From Streptomyces sp. NBC_00287 (GTDB lineage: Bacteria; Actinomycetota; Actinomycetes; Streptomycetales; Streptomycetaceae): a DNA stretch of 64,000 nt. The stretch lies in assembly GCF_036173105.1 (NCBI RefSeq), contig NZ_CP108053.1, forward strand, positions 8,122,001-8,186,000, given 5' to 3'. Shown piece by piece: positions 49,346-57,544 of the stretch. Under the pieces are notes generated by a model. It saw only the letters and a list, made by a program, of their open reading frames with translations. It was not told where the DNA came from and searched no databases. Position numbers and translations under genes: made by a program. Numbering within the stretch: position 1 is the stretch's first letter; every line of letters starts with the position of its first letter.

Positions 49346-49974
49346 TGGCCGCCCGCATCGAACGCCTCGTCACCTCTGGGCAGTTCACTCTCGACGGCGG
49401 CACGTGGGACGTCGACAACAACGTGTGGATCGTCGGCGACGACCGTGAGGTGATCGTCGTCGACGCCGCCCACGATGCCGACGCCATCGCCGAGGCGGTA
49501 GGTGACCGTCGGCTCAAAGCCGTCGTGTGCACCCATGCCCACAACGATCACATCGACGCCGCCCCCGAGCTCGCGGCGCGCACCGGTGCCCCGATCCTGC
49601 TCCACGCCGACGACCTGCCGCTGTGGAAGCAGACCCACCCCGACCGGACCCCCGACGGCGAACTCACCGACGGTCAGGTCCTCACCGTGGCGGGCGTCGA
49701 ACTGACCGTGCTGCACACCCCTGGCCACGCGCCCGGTGCGGTCTGTCTGTATACAGCGGCCCTCACCGCCCTCTTCAGCGGCGACACGCTCTTCTCGGGC
49801 GGGCCGGGGGCGACGGGGCGGTCGTACAGCCATTTCCCGACCATCATCGACTCGATCCGGGGCCGGCTGCTCGGCCTGCCCGGCGACACCGTCGTATACA
49901 CCGGACACGGAGAGACGACCACCGTCTCCGCCGAGGCCCCGCAGCTCCAGGAGTGGATCGACCGGGGTTTCTGA
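49345..49974 (+). CDS. Metallo-beta-lactamase-fold hydrolase (probable S-formylmycothiol hydrolase partner)
   Basis: The protein is 209 aa with a glyoxalase-II-like fold: CTHAHNDHIDAAPELAARTG is the HxHxDH metal motif; LTVLHTPGHAPGAVCLY, TALFSGDTLFSGGPGATGRS and VVYTGHGETTTV give the remaining ligands. The gene follows mscR with a 1-base overlap, a pairing seen repeatedly in actinobacteria. A likely role is hydrolysis of S-formylmycothiol to formate, although the reaction is not proven by sequence. Persistent co-occurrence, not similarity to a characterised enzyme, supports the specific call. Confidence 0.82.
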   Translation: MAARIERLVTSGQFTLDGGTWDVDNNVWIVGDDREVIVVDAAHDADAIAEAVGDRRLKAVVCTHAHNDHIDAAPELAARTGAPILLHADDLPLWKQTHPDRTPDGELTDGQVLTVAGVELTVLHTPGHAPGAVCLYTAALTALFSGDTLFSGGPGATGRSYSHFPTIIDSIRGRLLGLPGDTVVYTGHGETTTVSAEAPQLQEWIDRGF

Positions 49975-50026
49975 CCGTCCGGCAGGCGTTCGGCAGCTTC
50001 GCCTGCTGTTTTACATTGCGCACACT

Positions 50027-50043
50027 GTTGCGTAACAAGCAAC
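50027..50043. promoter_or_regulatory. Betaine-regulon dyad A (GTTGC-N7-GCAAC)
   Basis: GTTGCGTAACAAGCAAC lies 53 nt after the hydrolase stop and 110 nt before the Rieske ferredoxin start. It differs from the copy at 63309-63325 only in the centre. Confidence 0.6.
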
Positions 50044-50109
50044 TATCGTCGACGGGGTCCCTCGGCTCCTGAACTTCTTGACAAGGGTTCGGGGCGACCT
50101 CAGACTGAT

Positions 50110-50145
50110 GTTGCGCTTACCGCAATCCGTTTCGCTATACGCACC
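50110..50145. promoter_or_regulatory. Betaine-regulon dyad B and shared 14-mer
   Basis: GTTGCGCTTACCGCAAT (50110-50126) contains TTGCG-N5-CGCAA. TCGCTATACGCACC follows at 50132-50145 and occurs exactly, in reverse orientation, at 53799-53812 before the choline dehydrogenase gene. The 14-mer ends 8 nt before the ferredoxin start codon. Confidence 0.62.
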
Positions 50146-50153
50146 GAGGTGTC

Positions 50154-50516
50154 ATGATGATTCCCGCGTGCCGTCTCGCGGATCTTCCGCGAGGTGAGGC
50201 CTACCGGCTCGACATGGATCCGCCGGTCTCGGTGTTCCACACCGACGACGGCGAGGTCTTCGCCATCGACGACACCTGCACCCACCAGGACGCCTCGCTC
50301 GCCGACGGCTGGCTGGAGGGCTGCGAGGTGGAATGCCCGCTGCATGCCTCGAAGTTCGACCTGAGGACCGGCGCCGTCGACGCCCCGCCCGCCAAGCTCC
50401 CGGTCCGGACGCACGAGGTCCTGGTCGAGGACGGCATGATCTACGTCAGGGTGTCCACGGACGCCCCCAACCTGCCGCCCTGCATCGCGTCCCGGCTCGC
50501 CGCGGGTCCCGCGTGA
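50154..50516 (+). CDS. Rieske-type ferredoxin
   Basis: Carries electrons to the terminal oxygenase. The protein is 120 aa with one Rieske [2Fe-2S] domain: ligands C42-x-H44 in DDTCTHQDASLAD and C61-x2-H64 in EVECPLHASKFD. The mean length for NirD/BphF-type ferredoxins is 100-110; the extra C-terminal residues (NLPPCIASRLAAGPA) are unusual but tolerated. Two ATG codons (50154, 50157) start equally well, with GAGGT upstream. GTGA overlap with the reductase gene shows coupling. Works with the reductase at 50513 and the oxygenase at 51775 as a three-component system. Confidence 0.9.
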   Translation: MMIPACRLADLPRGEAYRLDMDPPVSVFHTDDGEVFAIDDTCTHQDASLADGWLEGCEVECPLHASKFDLRTGAVDAPPAKLPVRTHEVLVEDGMIYVRVSTDAPNLPPCIASRLAAGPA

Positions 50517-51679
50517 AGGCCGTGGCTGTGGTGGGCGCCTCGCTGGCCGGTCTGTCAGCGGCGCGCTCGCTGCGCAAGCAGGGCTACGACGGGCGGCTGG
50601 TGGTCATCGGTGACGAGACCCACCGCCCGTACGACCGGCCGCCGCTGTCCAAGGAGTTCCTGGCCGGCACCCTCGGCGAAGCTGACCTCGCGTTGGAGGC
50701 GGACGACGAGGACCTGCGGGCGGAGTGGCTGCTCGGCACCCGCGCCGACGGACTCGACCGTACCCGGCGCGCCGTCCGGCTCGCCGACGGACGGGAGGTC
50801 CGCGCCGACGGCATCGTCATCGCGACCGGCGCCGCCGCACGCACCCTGCCCGGCAGCGAGGGGCTCGCGGGAGTGCACGCCCTGCGCACCCTGGACGACG
50901 CCCGCGCCCTGCGCGACGAACTGGCCCTGGGCGGACGGCTGGTGGTGATCGGCGGCGGTTTCATCGGCGCCGAGGTCGCCTCCACCGCGTACGCCCTCGG
51001 CCTCGACGTGACGGTCGTCGAGGTGGCCCCGACACCGCTCGCCGGACCCCTCGGCGAGACCATGGGCGGCATCGTCTCCGCCCTTCACACGGACCACGGT
51101 GTACGGCTGTTGTGCGGCGTGGGAGTCAAGGGGCTGAGCGGAGGGACCCGCGTCGACGCCGTCCTGCTGGAGGACGGCCGCAGCATCCCCGCCGACATCG
51201 TCGTCGTGGGTGTGGGGGCACGCCCGTGCGTCGAGTGGCTGGAAGATTCCGGCGTCGAACTCGACAACGGCGTCAAGTGCGGCGCCGACGGCCGCACCAG
51301 CCTGGCCGGGGTGGTCGCGGTCGGGGACTGTGCCAACTGGTACGACCCCCGCCTGGGCGCTCACCGCCGCGTCGAGCACTGGACCGGAGCGCGGGAACGC
51401 CCCGACGCGGCCGTCGCCACGCTGCTGGCGGGGGGTGCGCTGGAACCCGGTGTGCCCAGGCCGCCGTACTTCTGGTCGGACCAGTACGGCGTGAAGATCC
51501 AGTTCGCCGGTCACGCGGGTGTCTCCGACAGTGTGACGGTCGAGGAAGGTGCTGTTGGCGACCGTAATGTCCTGGCCGTCTATCGGCGTGCCGGGGAGCC
51601 GGTCGCCGTTCTTGGGATGAACCAGCCTCGGCTTTTTGTCCGCTGGCGCAAGCAGTTGGCTGTGCCGGGATCGCGGTGA
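50513..51679 (+). CDS. FAD-dependent ferredoxin reductase
   Basis: Passes electrons from NAD(P)H to the Rieske ferredoxin. The protein is 388 aa: AVAVVGASLAGLSAARSLRK (FAD motif), YDRPPLSKEFLAGTLG (diagnostic of BphA4/CamA reductases), LVVIGGGFIGAEVASTAYAL (NAD motif), GVVAVGDCANWYDPRLGAHR (FAD-binding GD motif) and the C-terminal dimer domain with PYFWSDQYGVKIQFAGHAG. A GTG start overlaps the stop of the ferredoxin gene. Betaine demethylases of pseudomonads use a different (GbcB) flavin/ferredoxin partner, so this electron chain is of another type. Confidence 0.9.
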   Translation: MKAVAVVGASLAGLSAARSLRKQGYDGRLVVIGDETHRPYDRPPLSKEFLAGTLGEADLALEADDEDLRAEWLLGTRADGLDRTRRAVRLADGREVRADGIVIATGAAARTLPGSEGLAGVHALRTLDDARALRDELALGGRLVVIGGGFIGAEVASTAYALGLDVTVVEVAPTPLAGPLGETMGGIVSALHTDHGVRLLCGVGVKGLSGGTRVDAVLLEDGRSIPADIVVVGVGARPCVEWLEDSGVELDNGVKCGADGRTSLAGVVAVGDCANWYDPRLGAHRRVEHWTGARERPDAAVATLLAGGALEPGVPRPPYFWSDQYGVKIQFAGHAGVSDSVTVEEGAVGDRNVLAVYRRAGEPVAVLGMNQPRLFVRWRKQLAVPGSR

Positions 51680-51774
51680 TTCACCCGCGGGCCGGTGGGG
51701 GCTTGTCGCGCAGTTCCCCGCGACCCGATACCGAGTTGACCGATCCCTACCACGACGTTCCCGAGGAGTGCACC

Positions 51775-52905
51775 GTGACCTCGACCAGCCTGCCGGACAG
51801 CCTGATCGCCACTCTCCCCGGCTCCTCCTATACGGATCCGGCGATCTTCACCCAGGAGCAGGAGCGCATATTCGAGACCATGTGGTTCTGCGTCGCCCGC
51901 GCCGGTGAACTGGCGAAGCCCGGCGCCTTCCGCACGGTCGACGTGGGCCGCGAGAGCATCCTCGTCACCCGCGCGCGGGACAACTCGATCCGCGCCTACT
52001 TCAACGTGTGTCGGCACAGGGGTGCCAAGCTCTGCACCGAGGAGACCGGCGAGGTCAAGCGGGCCTTCCAATGCCCGTATCACGCCTGGACGTACGGCCT
52101 GGACGGCAAGCTCGTCGCCGCGCCCAACCTCACCAAGATGCCCGACATCGGCCGCACCGAGTACGGCCTGGTGAGCGTGGCCGTCCGTGAGTGGCTCGGC
52201 TATGTCTGGGTCTGCCTCGCCGAGAGCCCGCCCGACTTCGACGAGGACGTCATCGGTGACGTCGTCGCCCGCCTCGGCGACGTCGAGTCGATCGAGCACT
52301 ACGACATCGAGAACCTCTCCGTCGGCAAGCGGATCGTCTACGACGTGCAGGCGAACTGGAAGCTCATCATCGAGAACTTCATGGAGTGCTACCACTGCGC
52401 GACCATCCACCCCGAACTGACGGAGGTGCTGCCGGAGTTCGCGGACGGTTACGCCGCCCAGTACTACGTGGGTCACGGCGCCGAGTTCGGCGAGGACGTT
52501 CAGGGCTTCACCGTGGACGGCTCCGAGGGTCTGGACCGCATTCCCGGGGTCGCCGACGACCAGGACCGCCGCTACTACGCGATCACCGTCAGGCCCCAGG
52601 TCTTCATCAACCTCGTCCCCGACCATGTGATCTTCCATCGGATGTACCCGGTGGCCGTCGACCGCACGATCGTCGAGTGCGACTGGCTCTACCTCCCGCA
52701 CGTCGTCGAGAGCGGCAAGGACGTCAGCCGGTCCGTGGAACTCTTCGACCGGGTCAACCGCCAGGACTTCGACGCCTGCGAGCGCACGCAGCCCGGAATG
52801 AGCTCCCGCATGTACGCCAAGGGCGGTGTGCTGGTGCCCAGCGAGCACCACATCGGCGCCTTCCACGACTGGGTGAACGAACGCCTGGGCACCGGCGGAC
52901 AGTGA
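51775..52905 (+). CDS. Rieske non-heme iron oxygenase, probable glycine betaine demethylase
   Basis: Likely splits glycine betaine into dimethylglycine and formaldehyde. The protein is 376 aa. Rieske centre: C79-x-H81 in NVCRHRGAKLC and C100-x2-H103 in FQCPYHAWTYG. The mononuclear iron region is NWKLIIENFMECYHCATIHP (His207, His212). The CYHCATIHPEL motif, with its Cys-rich ECYHC, fits the GbcA/carnitine-type group of oxygenases that act on quaternary amines. The GTG at 51775 is chosen because GAGGAG precedes it; an earlier start at 51676 would add a non-conserved leader. Operon with the two electron carriers; bordered by IclR and choline genes. Confidence 0.88.
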   Translation: MTSTSLPDSLIATLPGSSYTDPAIFTQEQERIFETMWFCVARAGELAKPGAFRTVDVGRESILVTRARDNSIRAYFNVCRHRGAKLCTEETGEVKRAFQCPYHAWTYGLDGKLVAAPNLTKMPDIGRTEYGLVSVAVREWLGYVWVCLAESPPDFDEDVIGDVVARLGDVESIEHYDIENLSVGKRIVYDVQANWKLIIENFMECYHCATIHPELTEVLPEFADGYAAQYYVGHGAEFGEDVQGFTVDGSEGLDRIPGVADDQDRRYYAITVRPQVFINLVPDHVIFHRMYPVAVDRTIVECDWLYLPHVVESGKDVSRSVELFDRVNRQDFDACERTQPGMSSRMYAKGGVLVPSEHHIGAFHDWVNERLGTGGQ

Positions 52906-52915
52906 CCGGGGCCGG

Positions 52916-53713
52916 TCAGCCCAGGTGGCCCATCCGGTGGCTGATCTCCTCCGCGCCCTTGAGCAGTACCGGGGAGAGTTCGTGCAGGCGCTCCTCGGTG
53001 AAGCGGTACGAGGGTCCGGAGGCGCTGAGCGCCGCGATGACCTGGCCGTCCCGGTCGCGGACCGGCGCGGCCATGGCGTGCAGGCCGATCTCCAGCTCCT
53101 CCAGGGCCAAGGCGTAGCCACGCTCGCGGGCCTCCGCGAGGTTCTTCTCGAGCTTCGTCTTCGCGGTGATGGTGCGCGGGGTGACCTTGTTCAGGCCGGC
53201 CCCGGCGAGCAGTTCGGCGCGTTCCTTGGCAGGCAGGTGGGCCAGCAGGATCTTGCCGCTGGAGGTGGCGTGCAGCGGGGTCAGCTGGCCGACCCAGTTG
53301 TACGCGCTGACGGCTCCCGGGCCGCGCACCTCGTAGAGGTTGACGGCGTAGTGCTCCTGCATCACGGCGATGTTGACGGTCTCGCCGATCTCCTCGGCGA
53401 GCTGTTCACAGACCGGACGGCCCTGCTGGGTGATGTCGATGCGTCCCGTGACCGCACCGGCCAGGCGTACGATGCCGAACCCGAGGCGGTACTTTCCGCG
53501 CTCGCCCGCCTGCTCCACCAGGCCACGCACCTCCAGGGCGCCGAGCAGGCGGAACGCGGTCGACTTGTGAACATCGATCTCGGCGGCCACCTCGCTGACC
53601 CCTGCCTCGCCGCGCTGGGCCAGGATCTCCAGGACGCTGATGGCGCGGTCGACCGACTGCACTCCGCCGGACTGCGAATTTGACGTTTCGGTGTCTTGGC
53701 TGTGGTTGCTCAC
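52916..53713 (-). CDS. IclR-family transcriptional regulator
   Basis: The protein is 265 aa. Winged helix: VQSVDRAISVLEILAQRGEA, VSEVAAEIDVHKSTAFRLLG and LEVRGLVEQAGERGKYRLGF. The IclR effector domain includes HYAVNLYEVRGPGAVSAYNW, PLHATSSGKILLAHLPA, YALALEELEIGLHAMAAPVR and VIAALSASGPSYRFTEERL. The GTG at 53713 is chosen, since the frame upstream overlaps the choline dehydrogenase promoter. Sited between betaine demethylase and choline dehydrogenase genes, divergent from the latter; best candidate for the protein that reads the GTTGC/GCGTAT dyads. Repressor or activator cannot be decided. Confidence 0.87.
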   Translation of the reverse strand: MSNHSQDTETSNSQSGGVQSVDRAISVLEILAQRGEAGVSEVAAEIDVHKSTAFRLLGALEVRGLVEQAGERGKYRLGFGIVRLAGAVTGRIDITQQGRPVCEQLAEEIGETVNIAVMQEHYAVNLYEVRGPGAVSAYNWVGQLTPLHATSSGKILLAHLPAKERAELLAGAGLNKVTPRTITAKTKLEKNLAEARERGYALALEELEIGLHAMAAPVRDRDGQVIAALSASGPSYRFTEERLHELSPVLLKGAEEISHRMGHLG

Positions 53714-53779
53714 AACGAAACTATACGCGCAGTAAACAACACCATCGCAAGTAACAGGGGCGAAACCCGGGGCTCGTAA

Positions 53780-53812
53780 GTTGCGTGGCTCGCAACCTGG
53801 TGCGTATAGCGA
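53780..53812. promoter_or_regulatory. Betaine-regulon dyad C and reversed 14-mer
   Basis: GTTGCGTGGCTCGCAAC (53780-53796), a perfect 6-base inverted repeat with 5-base centre, is followed by GGTGCGTATAGCGA (53799-53812). The latter is the exact complement of the 14-mer at 50132-50145. Lies 53-85 nt before the choline dehydrogenase start. A further half-like ACTATACGC lies at 53720, close to the IclR start. Confidence 0.65.
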
Positions 53813-53864
53813 TACTGGTACTAGCATGCCTCGCGTATCTACGGCGCGAGCGAGACGAGGCATC

Positions 53865-55541
53865 ATGGCTCCCCTGCAATACGACTTCGTCATCGTCGGC
53901 GGCGGATCGGCCGGCAGCGCACTGGCGAACAGGCTCTCCGCGGACCCGGCGAACCGGGTACTGGTTCTGGAGGCCGGCCGCTCCGACTACCCGTGGGACG
54001 TCTTCATCCAGATGCCCGCGGCGCTGACCTATCCGATCGGCAGCCGCTTCTACGACTGGAAGTACGAGTCCGAGCCCGAGCCCCACATGGGCGGCCGGCG
54101 TGTGTACCACGCGCGCGGCAAGGTGCTGGGCGGCTCCAGCAGCATCAACGGCATGATCTTCCAGCGCGGCAACCCCATGGACTACGAGCGCTGGGCGGCC
54201 GACCCCGGGATGGAGACCTGGGACTACGCGCACTGTCTGCCGTACTTCCGGCGGATGGAGAACTGTCTGGCGGCCGATCCGGACGACGAGTTCCGAGGCC
54301 ATGACGGGCCCCTCGTCCTGGAACGCGGCCCGGCGACCAATCCGTTGTTCGGCGCCTTCCTCAAGGCCACCGAAGAAGCGGGCTACGCCCCCACGGACGA
54401 CGTCAACGGCTACCGGCAGGAAGGCTTCGCCAAGTTCGACCGCAACGTCCACCGCGGACGCCGGCTGTCGGCCTCCAAGGCGTACCTCAAGCCGGTCAAG
54501 AAGCGCCCCAACCTCACGATCAAGACGCGTGCTCTGGTCACCCGCGTCCTCTTCGAGGGCAAGAAGGCCGTCGGTGTCGAGTATCAGCGCGGCAGGGGTG
54601 CCCTCCAGCAGGTCCGTGCCAGGGAAGTCATTCTGTGCGGCGGCGCGATCAACTCCCCGCAGCTGCTCCAGCTCTCCGGCGTCGGCAACGCGGAGGAACT
54701 GAGCGCCCTCGGCATCGACGTCGTCCACGACCTCCCGGGCGTCGGCGAGAACATGCAGGACCACCTGGAGGTGTACGTCCAGTACGCCTGCAAGCAGCCG
54801 GTTTCCATGCAGCCGTACATGGCGAAGTGGCGTGCCCCCTTCATCGGGCTCCAGTGGCTCTTCCGCAAGGGCCCGGCCGCCACGAACCACTTCGAGGCCG
54901 GCGGCTTCGCGCGCAGCAACGAGGATGTCGACTACCCCAACCTGATGTTCCACTTCCTGCCCATCGCGGTCCGCTACGACGGCTCCTCGCCGGCCGGCGG
55001 CCACGGCTACCAGGTGCACGTGGGTCCCATGTACTCCGACGCGATCGGCTCGGTGAAAATCAAGAGCAAGGACCCGCGCGAGCACCCGGCGCTGCGCTTC
55101 AACTACCTCTCCACCGAACAGGACCGGCGTGAGTGGGTCGAGGCGATCCGCGTCGCCCGCAAGCTGCTCAGTCAGCCCGCGATGGCCCCGTACAACGACG
55201 GGGAGGTCTCGCCCGGGCCGAAGGTGGACTCGGACGAGGAGATCCTCGACTGGGTCGCCAAGGAGGGCGAGACCGCCCTGCACCCGTCCTGCACCTGCAA
55301 GATGGGCCCCTCCGCCGACGAGATGGCTGTCGTCGACCCGGAGAGCATGCGCGTGCACGGCGTCGAGGGCCTGCGTGTCGTCGACGCGTCGGTGATGCCG
55401 TACGTCACCAACGGCAACATCTACGCCCCGGTGATGATGATCGCCGAGAAGGCCGCCGACCTGATCCTCGGCAAGGAGCCGCTGCCTGCCTCCAAGGCCG
55501 CCTACTACCGCCTCCGCGACGCCGAGAAGCGGGCCGAGTAG
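53865..55541 (+). CDS. betA: Choline dehydrogenase / GMC oxidoreductase
   Basis: Oxidises choline to betaine aldehyde, perhaps on to betaine. The protein is 558 aa, the usual size. YDFVIVGGGSAGSALANRLS binds FAD, GKVLGGSSSINGMIFQRGNP is the GMC signature 1 region, and CGGAINSPQLLQLSGVGNAE is signature 2. Active-site His lies in ETALHPSCTCKMGPSADEMA; NGNIYAPVMMIAEKAADLIL is the conserved C-terminus typical of BetA rather than alcohol oxidases. The ATG at 53865 has GAGG upstream. First gene of a unit with the folate reductase-like gene 3 nt later. Membrane association through a partner is usual for BetA; not visible here. Confidence 0.9.
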   Translation: MAPLQYDFVIVGGGSAGSALANRLSADPANRVLVLEAGRSDYPWDVFIQMPAALTYPIGSRFYDWKYESEPEPHMGGRRVYHARGKVLGGSSSINGMIFQRGNPMDYERWAADPGMETWDYAHCLPYFRRMENCLAADPDDEFRGHDGPLVLERGPATNPLFGAFLKATEEAGYAPTDDVNGYRQEGFAKFDRNVHRGRRLSASKAYLKPVKKRPNLTIKTRALVTRVLFEGKKAVGVEYQRGRGALQQVRAREVILCGGAINSPQLLQLSGVGNAEELSALGIDVVHDLPGVGENMQDHLEVYVQYACKQPVSMQPYMAKWRAPFIGLQWLFRKGPAATNHFEAGGFARSNEDVDYPNLMFHFLPIAVRYDGSSPAGGHGYQVHVGPMYSDAIGSVKIKSKDPREHPALRFNYLSTEQDRREWVEAIRVARKLLSQPAMAPYNDGEVSPGPKVDSDEEILDWVAKEGETALHPSCTCKMGPSADEMAVVDPESMRVHGVEGLRVVDASVMPYVTNGNIYAPVMMIAEKAADLILGKEPLPASKAAYYRLRDAEKRAE

Positions 55542-55544
55542 ACC

Positions 55545-56390
55545 TTGGGCGGCTCGGGGCTCCGGACGCTGCTGGACAGCGTCCGCTACGAGGTGCTGCC
55601 CGCCAAGGCGACCGAGGAGAAGGTCCTCGCCCATGTGCCGCGCGACGTCGTCGTCACCGTGACGGCGTCGCCGGTCAAGGGCCTGGAACCGACCCTCGGC
55701 CTCACCGTGCGGCTCGCGGCACACGGTTACCGCGTCGTCCCGCATGTGCCCGCGCGGCTGCTGCGGGACGACGCGCACCTGAAGGACGTCGTCGACCGGC
55801 TCGGCGAGGCGGGCGTGGACGACGTGTTCGTACCGGCGGGCGACGCCGACCCGCCGGCCGGGCCCTACGACGGGGCGCTGCCGGTGCTACGGCGGCTCAG
55901 CGAGCTGGGTAGCCCCTTCGCCCACGTCGGCGTCACCGGCTACCCGGAGAGCCACCCCCTCATCGACGACGACCTCACCATCCAGGCGATGTGGGACAAG
56001 CGCGAGCACGCCACGTACATCGTGAGCAACCTCTGCTTCGACCCGCGCGTGCTGGGGGAGTGGCTCGCCCGGATACGGCGGCGGGACGTCACCCTGCCCG
56101 TCCACCTGGGCGTGGCGGGGCCCGTGCAGCGGGCGAAGCTGCTGGCGATGGCGACGAAGATCGGCGTGGGGGAGTCGACGCGCTTCCTGACGAAGCACGC
56201 GTCGTGGTTCTTGCGGTTCGCGGCGCCGGGTGGTTACTCGCCCGACCGGCTGCTGGCGCGCACCCAGGAGGCCCTCACTGCGCCTTCGGCGGGGGTGGCG
56301 GGACTGCACCTGTTCACGTTCAACCAGATCGCCGAGACCGAGCGATGGCGCAGAGCTGTACTGGAGCGGCTTGACCCCCCTTCGGCCTGA
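55545..56390 (+). CDS. Methylenetetrahydrofolate reductase-like protein
   Basis: About 281 aa with a TIM-barrel flavoenzyme look: VLAHVPRDVVVTVTASPVKG, TLGLTVRLAAHGYRVVPHVP, GVDDVFVPAGDADPPAGPYD, FAHVGVTGYPESHPLIDDDL and LCFDPRVLGEWLARIRRRDV. These follow MetF order, but the sequence has diverged from housekeeping MetF. A likely role is to reduce the methylenetetrahydrofolate formed when dimethylglycine and sarcosine are oxidised. The start is a TTG 3 nt after the betA stop, without a strong ribosome site, so its translation probably depends on betA. A later start in the frame is possible. Confidence 0.75.
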   Translation: MGGSGLRTLLDSVRYEVLPAKATEEKVLAHVPRDVVVTVTASPVKGLEPTLGLTVRLAAHGYRVVPHVPARLLRDDAHLKDVVDRLGEAGVDDVFVPAGDADPPAGPYDGALPVLRRLSELGSPFAHVGVTGYPESHPLIDDDLTIQAMWDKREHATYIVSNLCFDPRVLGEWLARIRRRDVTLPVHLGVAGPVQRAKLLAMATKIGVGESTRFLTKHASWFLRFAAPGGYSPDRLLARTQEALTAPSAGVAGLHLFTFNQIAETERWRRAVLERLDPPSA

Positions 56391-56406
56391 ACGGCCTCGT
56401 CCTCAA

Positions 56407-56438
56407 ACGCCGGAAGGGCTGAGTTGCCCGTCCGGCGT
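56407..56438. terminator. Bidirectional hairpin between convergent genes
   Basis: ACGCCGGA (56407-56414) pairs perfectly with TCCGGCGT (56431-56438); the inner AGGGC/GCCC can extend pairing. No T-run. It lies between the folate reductase-like gene and purU, which converge. Confidence 0.55.
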
Positions 56439-56454
56439 CCGTATACAGAAGTGC

Positions 56455-57327
56455 TCAGCGGAAGACCACCGTGCGGTGGCCGTCGACCATCACGCGACCC
56501 TCGCTGTGCCACTTCACCGCGTGCGCGAGCACCTGTGCCTCGACGTCCCGTCCGACCGTGACCAGTTCGCCCGGGTCGAGTGAGTGGTCCACCCTGACCA
56601 CGTCCTGCTCGATGATCTGCCCCTCGTCGAGATCGGAGGTGACGTAGTGCGCCGTCGCGCCGACGAGCTTCACCCCGCGGTCGTAGGCCTGCTCGTAAGG
56701 GCGCGCGCCCTTGAAGCTGGGGAGGAAGGAGTGGTGGATGTTGATGGCCCGGCCTTCGAACTGCTTGCACAGGTCGTCGGAGAGGATCTGCATGTAGCGG
56801 GCCAGCACGACCAGGTCGATGTCCAGCTCGCCCACCAGCTCCAGCAGCCGCGCCTCGGCCTCGCCCTTGGTGTCCTTGGTGACCGGGATGTGGTGGAAGG
56901 GGATGCCGTAGGTCTCCGCGAGCCCCTCGAAGTCGCGGTGGTTGGAGACGATCGCCGGGATCTCGATGTTGAGGGAGCCCGTGCGCCGGCGGAAGAGCAG
57001 GTCGTTGAGGCAGTGGCCGAACTTGGACACCATGATGAGCGTCCGGGTCGGCGTCGAGGCGTCCCACAGGGTCCAGGAGAACCGGTAGGCCTCCGCCACT
57101 GGACCGAATCGGTAACGCAGAGTTTCCAGATCGGCGTTTGGGTCGGAAACGTCGAAGTGGACCCTCATGAAGAAGCGGCCCTGGAGTCGATCATCGAATT
57201 GCCGGCTTTCGAGGATGTTGCCGGAGTTCCGGACGAGGAAGCCGCTCACCGCGTGGACGAGTCCCACGCTGTCGGGACAGGAGAGGGTGAGGACGTACTC
57301 ACGGCCAGGCTGAGGACGAGGGGACAT
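56455..57327 (-). CDS. purU: Formyltetrahydrofolate deformylase
   Basis: Hydrolyses 10-formyltetrahydrofolate to formate and free folate, relieving the folate pool of one-carbon load from betaine breakdown. The protein is 290 aa. An N-terminal ACT domain (YVLTLSCPDSVGLVHAVSGF) precedes the formyltransferase domain with RTLIMVSKFGHCLNDLLFRR, IPAIVSNHRDFEGLAETYGI, DLVVLARYMQILSDDLCKQF, INIHHSFLPSFKGARPYEQA (catalytic Asn/His) and VKLVGATAHYVTSDLDEGQI. Divergent from the betaine aldehyde dehydrogenase gene, with candidate operators between them. PurU near dimethylglycine and sarcosine oxidases is a known arrangement. Confidence 0.93.
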   Translation of the reverse strand: MSPRPQPGREYVLTLSCPDSVGLVHAVSGFLVRNSGNILESRQFDDRLQGRFFMRVHFDVSDPNADLETLRYRFGPVAEAYRFSWTLWDASTPTRTLIMVSKFGHCLNDLLFRRRTGSLNIEIPAIVSNHRDFEGLAETYGIPFHHIPVTKDTKGEAEARLLELVGELDIDLVVLARYMQILSDDLCKQFEGRAINIHHSFLPSFKGARPYEQAYDRGVKLVGATAHYVTSDLDEGQIIEQDVVRVDHSLDPGELVTVGRDVEAQVLAHAVKWHSEGRVMVDGHRTVVFR

Positions 57328-57340
57328 GACGGCCTCCGTC

Positions 57341-57376
57341 GGTGCGTATTGCACAACAAGGTGAGCGATACGCAAC
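57341..57376. promoter_or_regulatory. Betaine-regulon sites before purU and the aldehyde dehydrogenase gene
   Basis: GGTGCGTATTGC at 57341-57352 matches GGTGCGTATAGC at 53799 in 11 of 12 bases. GAGCGATACGCAAC at 57363-57376 is the inverse of the same element (GTTGCGTATCGC). The pair forms an inverted repeat, 14 nt upstream of purU. A separate ATGCG-CAA-CGCAT palindrome lies at 57511-57523, 21 nt before the dehydrogenase start. Confidence 0.55.
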
Positions 57377-57544
57377 ATGGTCGGCTCGTCGCCGCTTGCG
57401 GTCAAGGGCGACCAGGCAAGTGCCCACAAGGTGAAATCGTCATCCGCGAACCTCTTGACGTATGTCTGCACATTCGCCAGGGTGTTCCACCACAAGCAAT
57501 TGAATGCATGATGCGCAACGCATTTCAGCTGAAGGGCTTGGCGC

